Part shown: positions 25,601 to 34,370 of the stretch, one piece after another
How the letters are laid out: each line of letters starts with the position of its first letter
How positions within the stretch are numbered: the stretch's first letter is position 1
Source: Caprella mutica
Lineage: Eukaryota > Arthropoda > Malacostraca > Amphipoda > Caprellidae
Assembly (NCBI GenBank): GCA_947561585.1
Contig: CANNZV010000431.1
Span: 221,253-285,252, forward strand
Direction of reading: 5' to 3'
DNA: 64,000 nt
Position numbers and translations under genes: made by a program
The notes under the pieces: generated by a model
Told to the model about the DNA's origin: nothing
Databases searched by the model: none
The model's input: only the letters and a program-made list of their open reading frames with translations

Positions 25601-28600
25601 TTCTGATTGCCAGGGTAGCTAAGATATCTCTTTCAGGGAACCAATAGGATTCAAAACTACACAAAAAGTAAATTTCAACTAACTTACGGTAAAGAGCCAA
25701 TTACTAGATTCTTATGTTTCTTTACTAATTAGAAAAAGATAAATTTGCAATGATCATTATTATGAACTTTGTTAGCTTATGACCCTCAAAAAAATATATT
25801 CATTAAGTAAAAGATACCCATTTATTCAGCATTATGAATGACTTGAATGTACTTATTCTTAGTCTTAAACCAACAGTGTTTATAATAATGCTCATTTGAA
25901 AATTTTCATCCGGTAATACGCAAGAAAAAATTAACCATTTGGCAATTGGTTAATTACATTATATGAGCCACACCTGGCTAAAACAAGCCAGTTGAACTTA
26001 CAGTTTCATTTTGTTCTTGTTCAATCACTTCAATGGATTCGCGATGAGCAGAGGAGACTCTCTTACTACTTTTCTTCTTCTTTGGACGCTGTACAGGACA
26101 ATATTTATTGCTCTCCAGTATTTTCTCCTTCAATCTATTGATGGTTAGAGACAGTTCGCTAGAAGTAGATTCAGATTCAGGCATCTCTTCAAAGTCTTCA
26201 TATTCATCACTAGAGGATTCAGATGAGGACTTTTCAGAGTCTGCATCTTCATCTATAACCATTGGGCTGTCATAACTACAATCAGCTGTTGGAGTTTCAT
26301 CTAAGGGTAACGGATCTGTTACACTGTCTGACACTTTGGAATCTACTGAACCACTCCTCAACGAATCATCACAAGGAGTATCTACTTTTTCTTTGGCGTT
26401 TTCATTATTTATGTCAACTTCAGTGGAAGAACTTTTCATTTCATCATCAGCTGATGGGACACTTTCATCAGGTTTGGGCGCAACCAGGGCAGAATTTGAA
26501 GATTCTGCTTCATGTGTCGATAAGAGCTTATTGTTGATCTCTTCTAGATGCTTCATTTGTTCTTTGATGATGCCAGCAGTTCTAGTTGTATAGATATTTA
26601 GAGATATTCTGTCAACCAGAAGCTTAGCCTCTATTTCTTCTTTTTCATCAGCCTGATCATCATCCCCAACAAACACTTTCTGTTCAAAGTTTTGCAGTTT
26701 TTTAGACTTTCTAATTTTACGAGCGTTCTTAATCTTATTGGCTATGGCTTTATATTTTTCTGTGTAAATCACAATGTTACGGAACATATCGAGTTTCACT
26801 ACTTCTGCCTTTCCACCATGGGTTGCCATGTTATGAGCCTCCACTTGGCTGAATTGGATTTGAACATAAGAACAGACTTTGCAAACATGAATATACGGCC
26901 ACTTGTCTTCAAGAACAAGAGAATTAGAATTGAAACTACTCGGTTCATTGTGAGTGGATTGGTTATGTTCCTCCATTCTTTTAGTAGAGAAGGTCCGATA
27001 TCCACATTTATTGCACTCATGACGATATTCTCCCGTGTGGCTAGTGAAATGATCGTATGACAAAGTAAAATCATTAGTTATATGATTGCACAACCTACAG
27101 TGATAAATACTGTTCAAAGCTTTTGGATAATGCTCAAGATAGTGATATACTAGATCAAATCTTAGGTCAGAATCATAGCCACAATCTTTTTCGTTGCATA
27201 CCATAGGCTCATCAAACCTTGCACTGTAGGGAATCCAATCCAAATCTATTTCATGTGCACCTTCCACAGGATCTTGAGGTCCAACTTTGTCACGATAAGC
27301 TGGAAGCAAGTCATCTCGCTTGAAAATGCAAGATACCACCTTTTCAGAGTGATTATTAACAACATGGTCAACATATTTCCTACCAACAAATGGGCAAAGT
27401 TCACACTGATATAAATCTATCACTCCACCATCATCCCAGTCTATAGCATCTTTAACAAGCTCTTTCTCTACTATAGATCCTCTTGTAACACGGGTTCCCT
27501 CTTTACGTCTGCTGGTTACTTTGATTTTCTTGTTGTTCTTACGAGCCATCAAATCAGGTGTTTGAATATCTCTGCTGTCAACAGAAATGATAGACAAATT
27601 ATCAGCAAAACTAGATGTGCTGGCAAATCCAATGCTCTCTAATTCATCATCGCTTTCATTACTCCTGTGCGTTGAAGACAGTTTATCTGAAGGGGACATA
27701 TTCTTTGATGGAATTGCAAGCTGATTATCTTTCTCTACAGACAGATGATTTTCATTAGAATTTGATTCAGAAGACTTTTGATGTGATACTCTATCACTGT
27801 TATTTTTATCATAACATGTGTTATCAGCTTGATTATCATCAATATCACCCAAATTGATTTCAGTGTTTGACAATATACGATCTGCTATAGACACATCCAT
27901 AGTATCATCTTCAGAGTCAACTTCTTGATTACCTTCAATAAATCTCAATAGAGATTTAGTTGTAGACATGTCTATATCCGGACTATTATGGTCGTCTAAT
28001 GATGGGATTAGCTTCGATATGTCAGAGACATCATCATCATTATCAATGTTTGGGCTAGAGAATATATCTTCCGATCTAGAGAGATCGACATCGTTAGACA
28101 AAACAATCAATAATTTTTTACACGCTGTATCAGATGTTTCACTAGTGGGATTATCAGTCATATTTGTAGAATTATTACAACCTTCTGCTTCTTTAACAGG
28201 AACAGAAGTTTCATTCACTGATTCTGAACTAGACAGAGATCTTTCAAGGTTCTGTTTCGTGTTTGAATCAATTTCATCTGAAGATGAATCATCTATAGCA
28301 ATTGGTTTGATAGGATTTTTATATTTAGAAAGAGGAAGTGTGGAACATTCATCAGACTTAAATGATTCTAGATCAATGGATATATGACTGTTGGAGGCAG
28401 TTATTTCTGAGCTTTGTTCATAACAAGGCTGGTTTTTAGATGCTGCAGGCGCTTTGGAAGATATTATTTCAATTTCATCGCAAGAGCCTTGTGAGGAATC
28501 AACAACTGTATTCTTCCGAGGTTCATTATTTGTTGTACTTGAAGCGGTTTCTACAGACATAATGAGGTCATCATCTCGAATAGTTGAATCTGGAGCAACC

Positions 28601-31600
28601 ATTTCAACCGGTGATTTAGGTCTGCTTTCTTCAGATGTTGAATGCACAGAATCAGCATTCGTGATCACACTAACAGTATCAGAATTAGTTGTCGAGTTAG
28701 ACAGAGATATTGGAGTATCATGGTTCAGATTACTAATAATCATAGGACTCTCTTTGGAGTGAATGGACTGATCATCTTTTATACCTTCATGGCTATTTGA
28801 ATGAACGACTTCATCATAAGGTTCTTCAAGTGAAACTGAGCGATTTTGAACGGATGCATCTAAATCTATCGTAAGAGCTTCAGTGTCACTATCATCATCT
28901 TCAACTGTATTCTGATTTGAAACATCAACCATAGCACTGGAATCATGAACCCTATTCATAGATACAAGATCACTGGCATTTCTTGAAGAACATCGCTTAG
29001 ACTTCATATTCAAATATTTTTCATCATATAGGCTGACAATTAACTTTTTAGGTGAAGGAATTCTAACTTTCATCTTAGCAGTATCCGGACAAACTGTGTC
29101 AACAACTTCATGAGTGTGCCTAGTCATTTTTGTTACAAATCTTGAGGATTTTCCACTCACTTTCCTAATTTTTTTAGCTGGAATTTTAGATTTGACTTTT
29201 TTCAATGTTTTAGTTTTCTTCGATTTGATACTTTTTGTTAATTTGCTTTTGACATTAGAGAGTGAAGAATTATCTGGAGTAGTTGAAGATTGGTTCTCAA
29301 CTGATTCCAAAGACTCTATTTGAATCTCTTCAGGATGATGAATATCTAAATTATCTTCAGAGCCGCTAGAATCATCAAAAGCATCTTCAAATTCTGGTTC
29401 ATTGTCATCAATTTCCTCTTCCCTCTCTGAATCATTACCTGTGTCAGGTAATTCTTCAATATTGGCATCGGGAAAACTGAACTGATTATCAGGCGATACT
29501 ACACGTTCACCAACATGAGAGTTCTCATCAATATTAATTTCCTCTATATCATTATTTGATTTATCAACAGAATTCATTTTATTATCAGTTTTTTCATCAT
29601 CACTTGATTCAGAATCTGATAAGATGATATTTTTCCGGAATCTCCTATTCTTCTTGTCTATTTCAGAAGACTTGACAGCCAAGGCATCAGGAGATTTTTC
29701 AACTACTTTTACTGGGGATATTATTTTAGGAGGGATAACTTCTTCAGTAATGATCTCCGGCATATCTGGAGAAACTGGACTTTCTGGAATAGGTTCTTTC
29801 ACCATTTTAGCTTCCATCATCCTTTTCTTCTTCAGTTTTTTCTCCTCAATTCTCTTTGGATCGTAGTAAGGATTGCAGACTCCTCGAGTCAATGCAGGCA
29901 GACGCAAACGTCTATTTCTTTCAGCAGTCCTAAATTCATTTTCTGCCTTTGCAGATCTTAAAAATCCAGTAGAGAAATCAGATAAGGTTATTTGAAATCC
30001 ATTCATCAAATACCCATTTAGTTCATTAACTGCAGTTTGAGCAGTATTACTGTCAGGAAATGTTACATATGCTTCTCCTTTAACTTCTAAGTTATTGTTT
30101 AAAGGAATATCCATGTCACAGAGCAGATAATCTTGGAAAAATTTATAAATATGTCTTGAGGTTGTAAATGGAGGCACACCTCTGAGAAGTACACTAGTAA
30201 ATTTCTTCTTAGTGAAATTCCTATTAGGTTGATGTAAAGTTGCTGGAGGAGGAGTTGGGGAACTTGGCCTTTGCAGATGAAATTCAGGAGAGTTATACAT
30301 TGGCATGCTTGGCGGCCTTACTTGGTTGTACTGATTGACCGGTGCAAAATTTTGTCCAATACCTGTCTGATTGTGCCAGCGATGATTATCATTGAAATGT
30401 CGTGAGCCAAAGCCAGGATTAATTGGTGGTGGAATTCTGGGAGGTGGTGCAGCGTACATATTGCCGCCTGGTTTCTGATTATAAGGATTACCAAAATTGT
30501 TTGGAGGTTGATATTGTGACATATAATTGGAAGGTGCAGCCCCATGAGCCCTTGGATCGCGTACAGATTCATTGTTCCTTTCAGGTTGAATTAACTTCTG
30601 TCTGCTATATGGATGAACTGGAAGACGAGATTTACTTATGTGCACATCTGATGTTGGAGGATTGAATGGAGAGGAGATTTCAGAGGTAGTTTTGACAGCT
30701 GCACGTTTTTTCCTTTGATAATAATCTGTCAAAGTCAAACTATTTGATGTTTTAGAGGTCTTGGAATTATTCGTTGATCTTAAATTTGAATCATCTAATG
30801 CTGAATTAGTTTCAAGATTTTCACAATCAACAGCACGTTGGAGATCATCATCAATTTCTTTGGAAAGATCTCCCGATAATGGTAATGATGGAATGGGAAT
30901 ATGGGTATTTGATTGATGTTGATCAATATCTATTTGAGGGATTGGTGGTTTCAGTGAATTTTGCATAGGAACAGTTTTTCTGTATCCACTGTGAGAGTTC
31001 ACATCAAATTGATTATTCAATGATGAGCTATCAGTAGAACAATTAATACTACTACTTGATTGATGGAATGAATGGCTTATATTTGATCCATCTTTTTCTG
31101 ATGTGAGGCTCACATTCTGATTCCTTTTTATTTTCTCCATTGGAATAGTTTTCACTGAATTTAAATTGGTATTGAAATCATCTGGTTCAGGAGAATCAGG
31201 AGTATCATCAACGCTGAAGTCAGCAGACACAGATTCACAATTGGTTTCAAAAGATTCTGGAATCACTTCAGCTTTCAAATTGGCTGAACTTAAAACTCTT
31301 GAAGTTGATGCTTTGGAAAAATCAGAGATCAAGTCACTAATGTTGACAATGGTATCTCTCCCAGATTTATTTGAGTGTGTGTGTTCAGCTTTAATTCTAT
31401 TCACAACATCAGCAGACTCATTTTTATTCAGGTTAAGTCTAAGAATATCCTGATTTTGTTCTCTTTGACTAGATTCATTAGAACTGGGATTTACCTTGTG
31501 AGAAGATTTTCCTTTCATGAGGAACTTCAACTTCTCTCTCGAATTCATGAACTTAGAATCTTCCTCTTTGGCAGATGTTTGATTTCCTTTTTCAGAAAAT

Positions 31601-33331
31601 GCATCAGAGATTGCACAGTTATCATTAGGTACCACATTAGGAAATTTTTCATTAAGAAAATCTAAAGTACTATTTGATGGTTTGGTATTCAATAAACTTT
31701 CTGTTAAAATTGTATGACCTGACTTACTACTGTTAGCTGAATTACTAGTTGGAATATTTGTCCGCAACAATTCTGCTAGCCTATTTCTCTGAACATTATT
31801 GGATTTGTTTATAGAAACATTTAATTGAGATTCTTTTGGTTTAGGTTTGAGTTTCAATTTACTACGGGCAATATCTAATTTACTCTTTTCACTACTAGAA
31901 GATGGTCTATCTTGATCGAACAATTTAGATGGCTTGATCTTCTCGGATACAGTTTCAGGGATGTTGTTAGATTTAATTGGATGGTCAGTATCACAATCTA
32001 GTTCAATTGTCTCGTATACAATGTTGCAGCTGTTTCTGCTACTACTAGGATTCCATTTACTTACTTTTGATGGTAGATTTTTATCTTTTACACTTTGTAT
32101 TTTGGAGCTGATTAACCCATCTAAAATTGGTTCATTCTTCTGGTAACTCTGATCCTTTTGGTTACCTTTTAATGATATGTTATAACTTGTGGAGCATTCA
32201 GCTTTCATAGAACTCTTTTCTAAATCCTTTTTCTTATATTCCTTGATATCTATAGATTGATCACTCTTATAAGAATGGTCAAAGGAATTAGAAAAACTTA
32301 AATTACTATTTTCTCTGTGTTTTTTATGACCATAATTATCTGCCTTTGAATTTTTATAATGACCAACACTTGTATCTAGAGTATAGCAGCCTTTATTTAT
32401 GCTATTATCTTTCTTACTATAGCTGATGCAATCATCTTTCTTCTTGCTATCTTCAATAATGCTAACTTTACCATGAGTCTGACTTTTATGATCTACATTG
32501 CTTCTTTTCACATCTGCATAGCTTCTAAGTGAATCATTGAGAGAGGATTTCTTTTTAATGATGTCTCTATCACTGGCATGATCTTTTCTTTCATTGTTAT
32601 ATTTTTTATCATTCTGACCACTAGTTGAAGACTTATTACTTGAAGAACTGCTGTTACTGCTTGAGGTGCTTGGTTTAGTTGTTTTGCCTGAGGCCTTATT
32701 CTGATTCTCCTGCAACAAATAAATTTTTAGTTAAATATAGCTACTGAATTAAAAAAAAACATTGATTTAACCATACTAATCAATCGCTTAAAAGTTTACT
32801 CACTGACCTATCTGCTGGTTTACGCAAACCAGCTCTCACTAGAATTTTATAAAATCTTGAAAAATCTACTTTTCAATATTTTTTTAGCATAAAACCTTAA
32901 GTTGATATTTACACATCAATTAAGTGTTATTTTAGGTGCAGTTTCAAACTAAAGTTACCTTTTTGTCTTTTTGCTTGATAGACTCCAGAAGTAGGATCAT
33001 CTTCTCTATAGTTTTTTCATTTCCTGATCTGAAATGCAAAACAATATAAGATATTGATTGGAGAGATTTCTAACAGCAGGATAAATTTTATTGATTAGCA
33101 ATGTATCTATTATTAGCAACCAAATAATATGTCATTCCATATCATCTATTACCTATTCTTCTCTTGCTCATTCATGAAATTCTTCAGCATTTTCATTTTG
33201 TTCAATTTTTCAAGGACTTTGGGAGAAGAATCATTTCTTTCAAGCATAGAAATGATGTTAACAACAAAAGATTTGAAGCTTAGAAGCTTCTGAAGCTTCA
33301 AATCATAACTAGTGGAGGTCATCTTGAAATC
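10012..33331 (-). CDS. Giant RRM and C2H2 zinc-finger protein, 16 coding exons (whole gene)
   Basis: Sixteen minus-strand exons join without breaking phase (total 12489 coding bases, 4162 residues): 33322-33153, 33028-32959, 32709-26002, 25558-25325, 24939-24837, 24554-24486, 24176-24134, 23193-22990, 22000-21857, 21458-21320, 20915-20801, 20155-20028, 19201-15931, 11943-11660, 11542-11337, 10612-10012. Order of domains: short helical N-terminus, about 800 residues of Ser/Asn/Lys-rich low complexity, one RRM (about 915-995), a long acidic Ser/Asp-rich section, four or five zinc fingers (about 1845-2050), scattered fingers over small exons, then sixteen fingers in exon 13 and two or three more near the end. 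Several fingers are split by introns and only form when the exons are joined. A nuclear nucleic-acid-binding role is likely; I do not recognise the gene. Confidence 0.85.
10613..11336 (-). other. Intron between exons 15 and 16
   Basis: AT-rich, no repeat or gene noticed. Confidence 0.7.
11337..11542 (-). CDS. Zinc-finger/RRM gene, exon 15
   Basis: Begins with the His that completes the exon 14 finger, then a Cys-rich stretch and one finger 'CSVCSFVGLGEAVQLH'. Acceptor 'ttgctctcag', donor GTAACC. Ends with two bases of an Arg codon. Confidence 0.8.
11660..11943 (-). CDS. Zinc-finger/RRM gene, exon 14
   Basis: Starts 'ETSLDDTDQSYSSSLKRD', acidic and Ser-rich with a 'SKKMRLDDF' patch, and ends in a finger 'CGRCRKSATTRQEIVDHQEL' whose last His is the first residue after the next junction. 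It is separated from exon 13 by a 4-kb intron packed with inverted-repeat elements. Confidence 0.8.
12173..13219. mobile_element. Non-autonomous inverted-repeat element (about 1.05 kb) in intron 13
   Basis: Left arm begins CGGAAAACTGACAGTCACTT (12173); right arm ends AAGTGACTGGCAGTTTTCCG (13219): inverted with one mismatch. A second inverted block follows inside, ACGACGTTCGCTCC at about 12242 against its mirror near 13110-13125. The arms are roughly 110 bases; the interior is very AT-rich with no coding frame. Target duplication not resolved (TTTTATT occurs a few bases outside each end). Confidence 0.65.
13437..15527. mobile_element. TA-flanked inverted-repeat element carrying a minisatellite (about 2.1 kb)
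   Basis: Ends GCGTCGACCGGGGTATTCCA (13437) and, inverted, GCGTCGATCGGGGTATTCCA (15527), extending to about 30 bp with two or three mismatches. Both ends sit directly against TA dinucleotides (13435-13436, 15528-15529), the Tc1/mariner-type target duplication. Secondary inverted pieces with 'GGGGTAATTAATTGCA' and 'CAATTACCCC' lie inside. No transposase. Most of the interior is the 32-bp array listed next. Confidence 0.75.
13985..15300. repeat. 32-bp minisatellite inside the TA-flanked element
   Basis: About 40 copies of a unit whose core is CTGCCGTGAATCTGCCCC followed by GAACTG(T/C)(A/C)(C/A)TGACG. Copies at 14640-14830 are nearly identical; the edges are more diverged. Long open frames here are artefacts of a unit lacking stops on the minus strand; nothing suggests a real protein. 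Confidence 0.88.
15528..15930 (-). other. Proximal part of intron 13
   Basis: AT-rich, nothing recognisable except the donor side of exon 13. Confidence 0.6.
15931..19201 (-). CDS. Zinc-finger/RRM gene, exon 13, sixteen zinc fingers
   Basis: 3271 bases, residues about 2710-3799. Sixteen recognisable C2H2 units alternate between C-X2-C and C-X4-C types, for example 'CPYCLYGESQRENLTHH', 'CKHCKRPFRIVNAFLDH', 'CGWCTVLSPKRHIIERH', 'CNYCGIVCRTNSGLASH' and 'CDYCSQSCNSMLESMNH'. Fingers are not joined by the TGEKP linker usual in DNA-binding arrays; long acidic or Lys/Ser-rich spacers separate them, including 'PAKRRKIS' and 'KAKRPK' basic patches. That layout leaves open whether they bind DNA, RNA or protein. 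A donor GTATGT follows 15931. Confidence 0.9.
19202..20027 (-). other. Intron between exons 12 and 13
   Basis: About 826 bases of AT-rich sequence with no gene or strong repeat. Confidence 0.7.
20028..20155 (-). CDS. Zinc-finger/RRM gene, exon 12
   Basis: Completes the previous finger (C-X4-C, then H at 'FKSHVVAAH') and opens another, 'CFLCSHPAKVYELVE', whose His ligands 'HMRSH' are the first residues of exon 13. Acceptor 'ctcctttcag', donor GTAGGT. Confidence 0.8.
20156..20800 (-). other. Intron between exons 11 and 12, with a small hairpin
   Basis: AT-rich. Contains an inverted pair at 20257-20325 (AAATATTGGTACACATTTGTACCAC region against GTGGTACAATGCCAATATTTC) that could fold into a stem of about 20 bp. 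No gene. Confidence 0.6.
20801..20915 (-). CDS. Zinc-finger/RRM gene, exon 11
   Basis: Begins 'KKFHPNDPPRYVKVTTINKH', giving the last His of the finger begun in exon 10, and ends 'YRCGFG', the first Cys of a finger completed in exon 12. Acceptor 'ccctctctgcag', donor GTGAGC. Confidence 0.78.
21320..21458 (-). CDS. Zinc-finger/RRM gene, exon 10
   Basis: One complete finger (C-X2-C at 'CCYC', H-X4-H at 'HVVEEH') and the first three ligands of a second (CKHCLYRSTSTVYLGSH). The fourth ligand, His, is supplied by 'KKFH' at the start of exon 11, which supports the junction. Confidence 0.8.
21857..22000 (-). CDS. Zinc-finger/RRM gene, exon 9
   Basis: Forty-eight residues with one C-X4-C finger, 'CMFRGCLFTTSSSEEFILH', ending in H-X4-H. 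Acceptor 'cctcaccacag', donor GTCAGT. Confidence 0.78.
22289..22967. repeat. 31-bp minisatellite in intron 8 with a dimeric higher-order unit
   Basis: About 21 copies of a unit with core ATCAAAATGTCAGCCTAAAA followed by TAGCATTAGAC. In the middle the copies alternate 'CCTAAAATAGC' and 'CCTAAGAAAGC', giving a 62-bp repeat. Copies toward 22650-22960 are more diverged. The array ends about 23 bases from the donor of exon 8. Confidence 0.9.
22990..23193 (-). CDS. Zinc-finger/RRM gene, exon 8
   Basis: Low-complexity 'KGSVSSTGASKSSSDPLKTS' followed by a basic patch 'SPKKKTEEVVIKKEPG' that includes a SUMO-type site VIKKEP. No finger. The donor lies beside the intronic minisatellite. Confidence 0.78.
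23566..24105 (-). mobile_element. Dispersed retroposon copy, poly(A)-tailed (copy 1)
   Basis: Read on the minus strand it ends in 'CAGACGTTAAACCCCTACT' followed by about 24 A residues (poly-T on the plus strand at 23566-23590). Related copies are at 33985-34370 (same orientation, diverged) and 38600-39152 (opposite orientation). The A-tail and variable 5' ends suggest a SINE or a 5'-truncated LINE; no coding domain is recognisable. It lies in intron 7. Confidence 0.75.
24134..24176 (-). CDS. Zinc-finger/RRM gene, micro-exon 7 (43 bases)
   Basis: Encodes 'GDASSQPNNMRPPNS'. Flanked by 'ttttcag' and GTGAGT. Its length is exactly what is needed to join exon 6 to exon 8 in frame, which is the main support. 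Confidence 0.65.
24486..24554 (-). CDS. Zinc-finger/RRM gene, exon 6
   Basis: Sixty-nine bases encoding 'DSSMELKIESIMDPKAAARI'; no domain. Acceptor 'tcctacag', donor GTGAGT; phases match neighbours. Confidence 0.7.
24837..24939 (-). CDS. Zinc-finger/RRM gene, exon 5
   Basis: About 34 residues including 'YGCGYGCSATVSSVREIIDH', a degenerate finger. Donor GTGAGT; one base of the next codon is carried over. Confidence 0.75.
25325..25558 (-). CDS. Zinc-finger/RRM gene, exon 4
   Basis: Phase 0 at both ends; 78 residues. Holds a C-X4-C finger 'CLQTNCRYKCATNEELTSH' and a second, partial 'CSFYFC..F..H' finger. Acceptor 'tttcctctag', donor GTTAGA. Confidence 0.82.
25559..26001 (-). other. Intron between exons 3 and 4
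   Basis: AT-rich, no other feature seen. Confidence 0.7.
26002..32709 (-). CDS. Zinc-finger/RRM gene, giant exon 3 (6708 bases)
   Basis: Residues 81-2316 with no interruption. First 800 residues: Ser/Asn/Lys-rich, many 'SS', 'NK' and 'KDK' stretches. Then a Pro/Asn/Tyr-rich bridge with 'PPPRIPPPINPGF' before an RRM at about 30210-29965 ('SVLLRGVPPF' as RNP2-like start, 'GEAYVTF' as RNP1-like strand). Next a highly acidic Ser/Asp region with a Lys-rich patch (KSKIPAKKIRKVSGK) likely to act in nuclear import. Fingers begin near 27420 with 'CELCPF..H..NH', then 'CRLCNH', 'CNKCGY' and 'CKVCSY' units up to about 26830. Acidic tail follows. Bounded by 'ttgttgcag' and a GTAAGT donor. Confidence 0.9.
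32959..33028 (-). CDS. Zinc-finger/RRM gene, coding exon 2
   Basis: Seventy bases between a 'ttgcatttcag' acceptor and a GTAACT donor. Encodes 'SGNEKTIEKMILLLESIKQ', continuing the helical N-terminus; ends in phase 0. Confidence 0.75.
33153..33331 (-). CDS. Zinc-finger/RRM gene, coding exon 1 (start codon at 33322)
   Basis: An acceptor AG precedes 33331, so this is not the first transcribed exon; translation starts at the ATG at 33322-33320, nine bases into it. Encodes about 57 residues, a mostly helical Leu/Lys-rich segment (MTSTSYDLKLQKLLSFKSF...). Donor GTAATA follows 33153. Ends with two bases of an Arg codon. Confidence 0.75.
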
Positions 33332-33393
33332 CTGTAAACAGATAAATTATTTAAAAAAAAATTAATGATATTGATTTGGATATAGTAGGATTA

Positions 33394-33568
33394 GGCCCAC
33401 TTCACAGTTGCATTTTTTTAACACCGCGAAGAAAAAGCGTGTTATTTGGCATTCCAGCGGAAAAAAATGTTAAGATTTTTCCTTCAGCAAAAAAAATACA
33501 AGTGTGAACACATTTTAAGAGGTTTCTTTCCGCGGTATTAATTAAAAAAGGCTAGTTTGAAGCGGGCC
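33394..33568. mobile_element. PIF/Harbinger-like MITE (175 bp)
   Basis: Left end GGCCCACTTCACAGTTGC and right end, inverted, GGCCCGCTTCAAACTAGC, flanked on both sides by the trinucleotide TTA (33391-33393, 33569-33571). A GGCCC-type end with a 3-bp TTA/TAA duplication is typical of Harbinger MITEs. No coding capacity. It sits just upstream of coding exon 1 of the zinc-finger gene, in the intron of the 5' untranslated region. Confidence 0.8.
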
Positions 33569-33984
33569 TTAGAGAGAAATTATATAAATCTTCAGATACA
33601 TATTCTTACCAAGATGAGAAAAATACATTAATCATGGATTAATCTGCACTCATAGCAAGAATCAAATTGGACAGAAATGTTTACTATTCAGTGACAAAGA
33701 TAATCAACTAATTTGGAATAAAGAAAACAACAGCTTAATGAACAGGTAAAATTTGAATCCATTTTACATTAAAATTTCATCACATCAAAATACCATCATA
33801 AATTAATATTTACTTTGTCATAAGTTGCAGTGAGTCTTTATGATAGTTCTGATATATTTTCAAAATAGTGAGCACTTTACTGACCAAAAATTATGTAGCT
33901 ATATTGTGATAGAAAAACATGTGCCAGAAGGGTTCAACCAGATGGCCATTCAAAAACAAATATATCAAATATTTAAATTAATTT

Positions 33985-34370
33985 AGTCTGTCGTCAAAAA
34001 GAAATTGGCTCAAGTCGCTGACAATATTCATGGATGCACAAAAGCTACTCAGTGAATGCAATCACTTATCAAGGAATGTGACAAAGACGGACAAGCACTA
34101 GTGACAGTACTGGCAGATAAGAGAAAAATTAAGAAGGTTTAGAACATGAAGCCTATAAAAAAACATGACCTCCTAGTTGAAGAGCATAATCTTAGCAATA
34201 TCCTCCAAAACTGCAAGCAGCTTTAAAAATAGTAAAAAATAAAAAAACTATAAATTATTCAAATTAAAGTAGTTGGCTCAGTCAAAAGGAATAGCTGCCA
34301 TTCTCTTCCCTTCCATTCATCACAGACAGCTGCAAGATATAGCTCCTGAGGCTTTAATAAGTAATTAGGG
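33985..34370 (-). mobile_element. Dispersed retroposon copy, diverged (copy 2)
   Basis: Aligns by eye with 23600-24100 over most of its length ('CATGGATGCA.AAAGCTACTC', 'GTTGAAGAGCATAA', 'TCTTCCCTTCCATTCA'), with many substitutions and small deletions. No A-tail is left at its left end. Confidence 0.7.
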
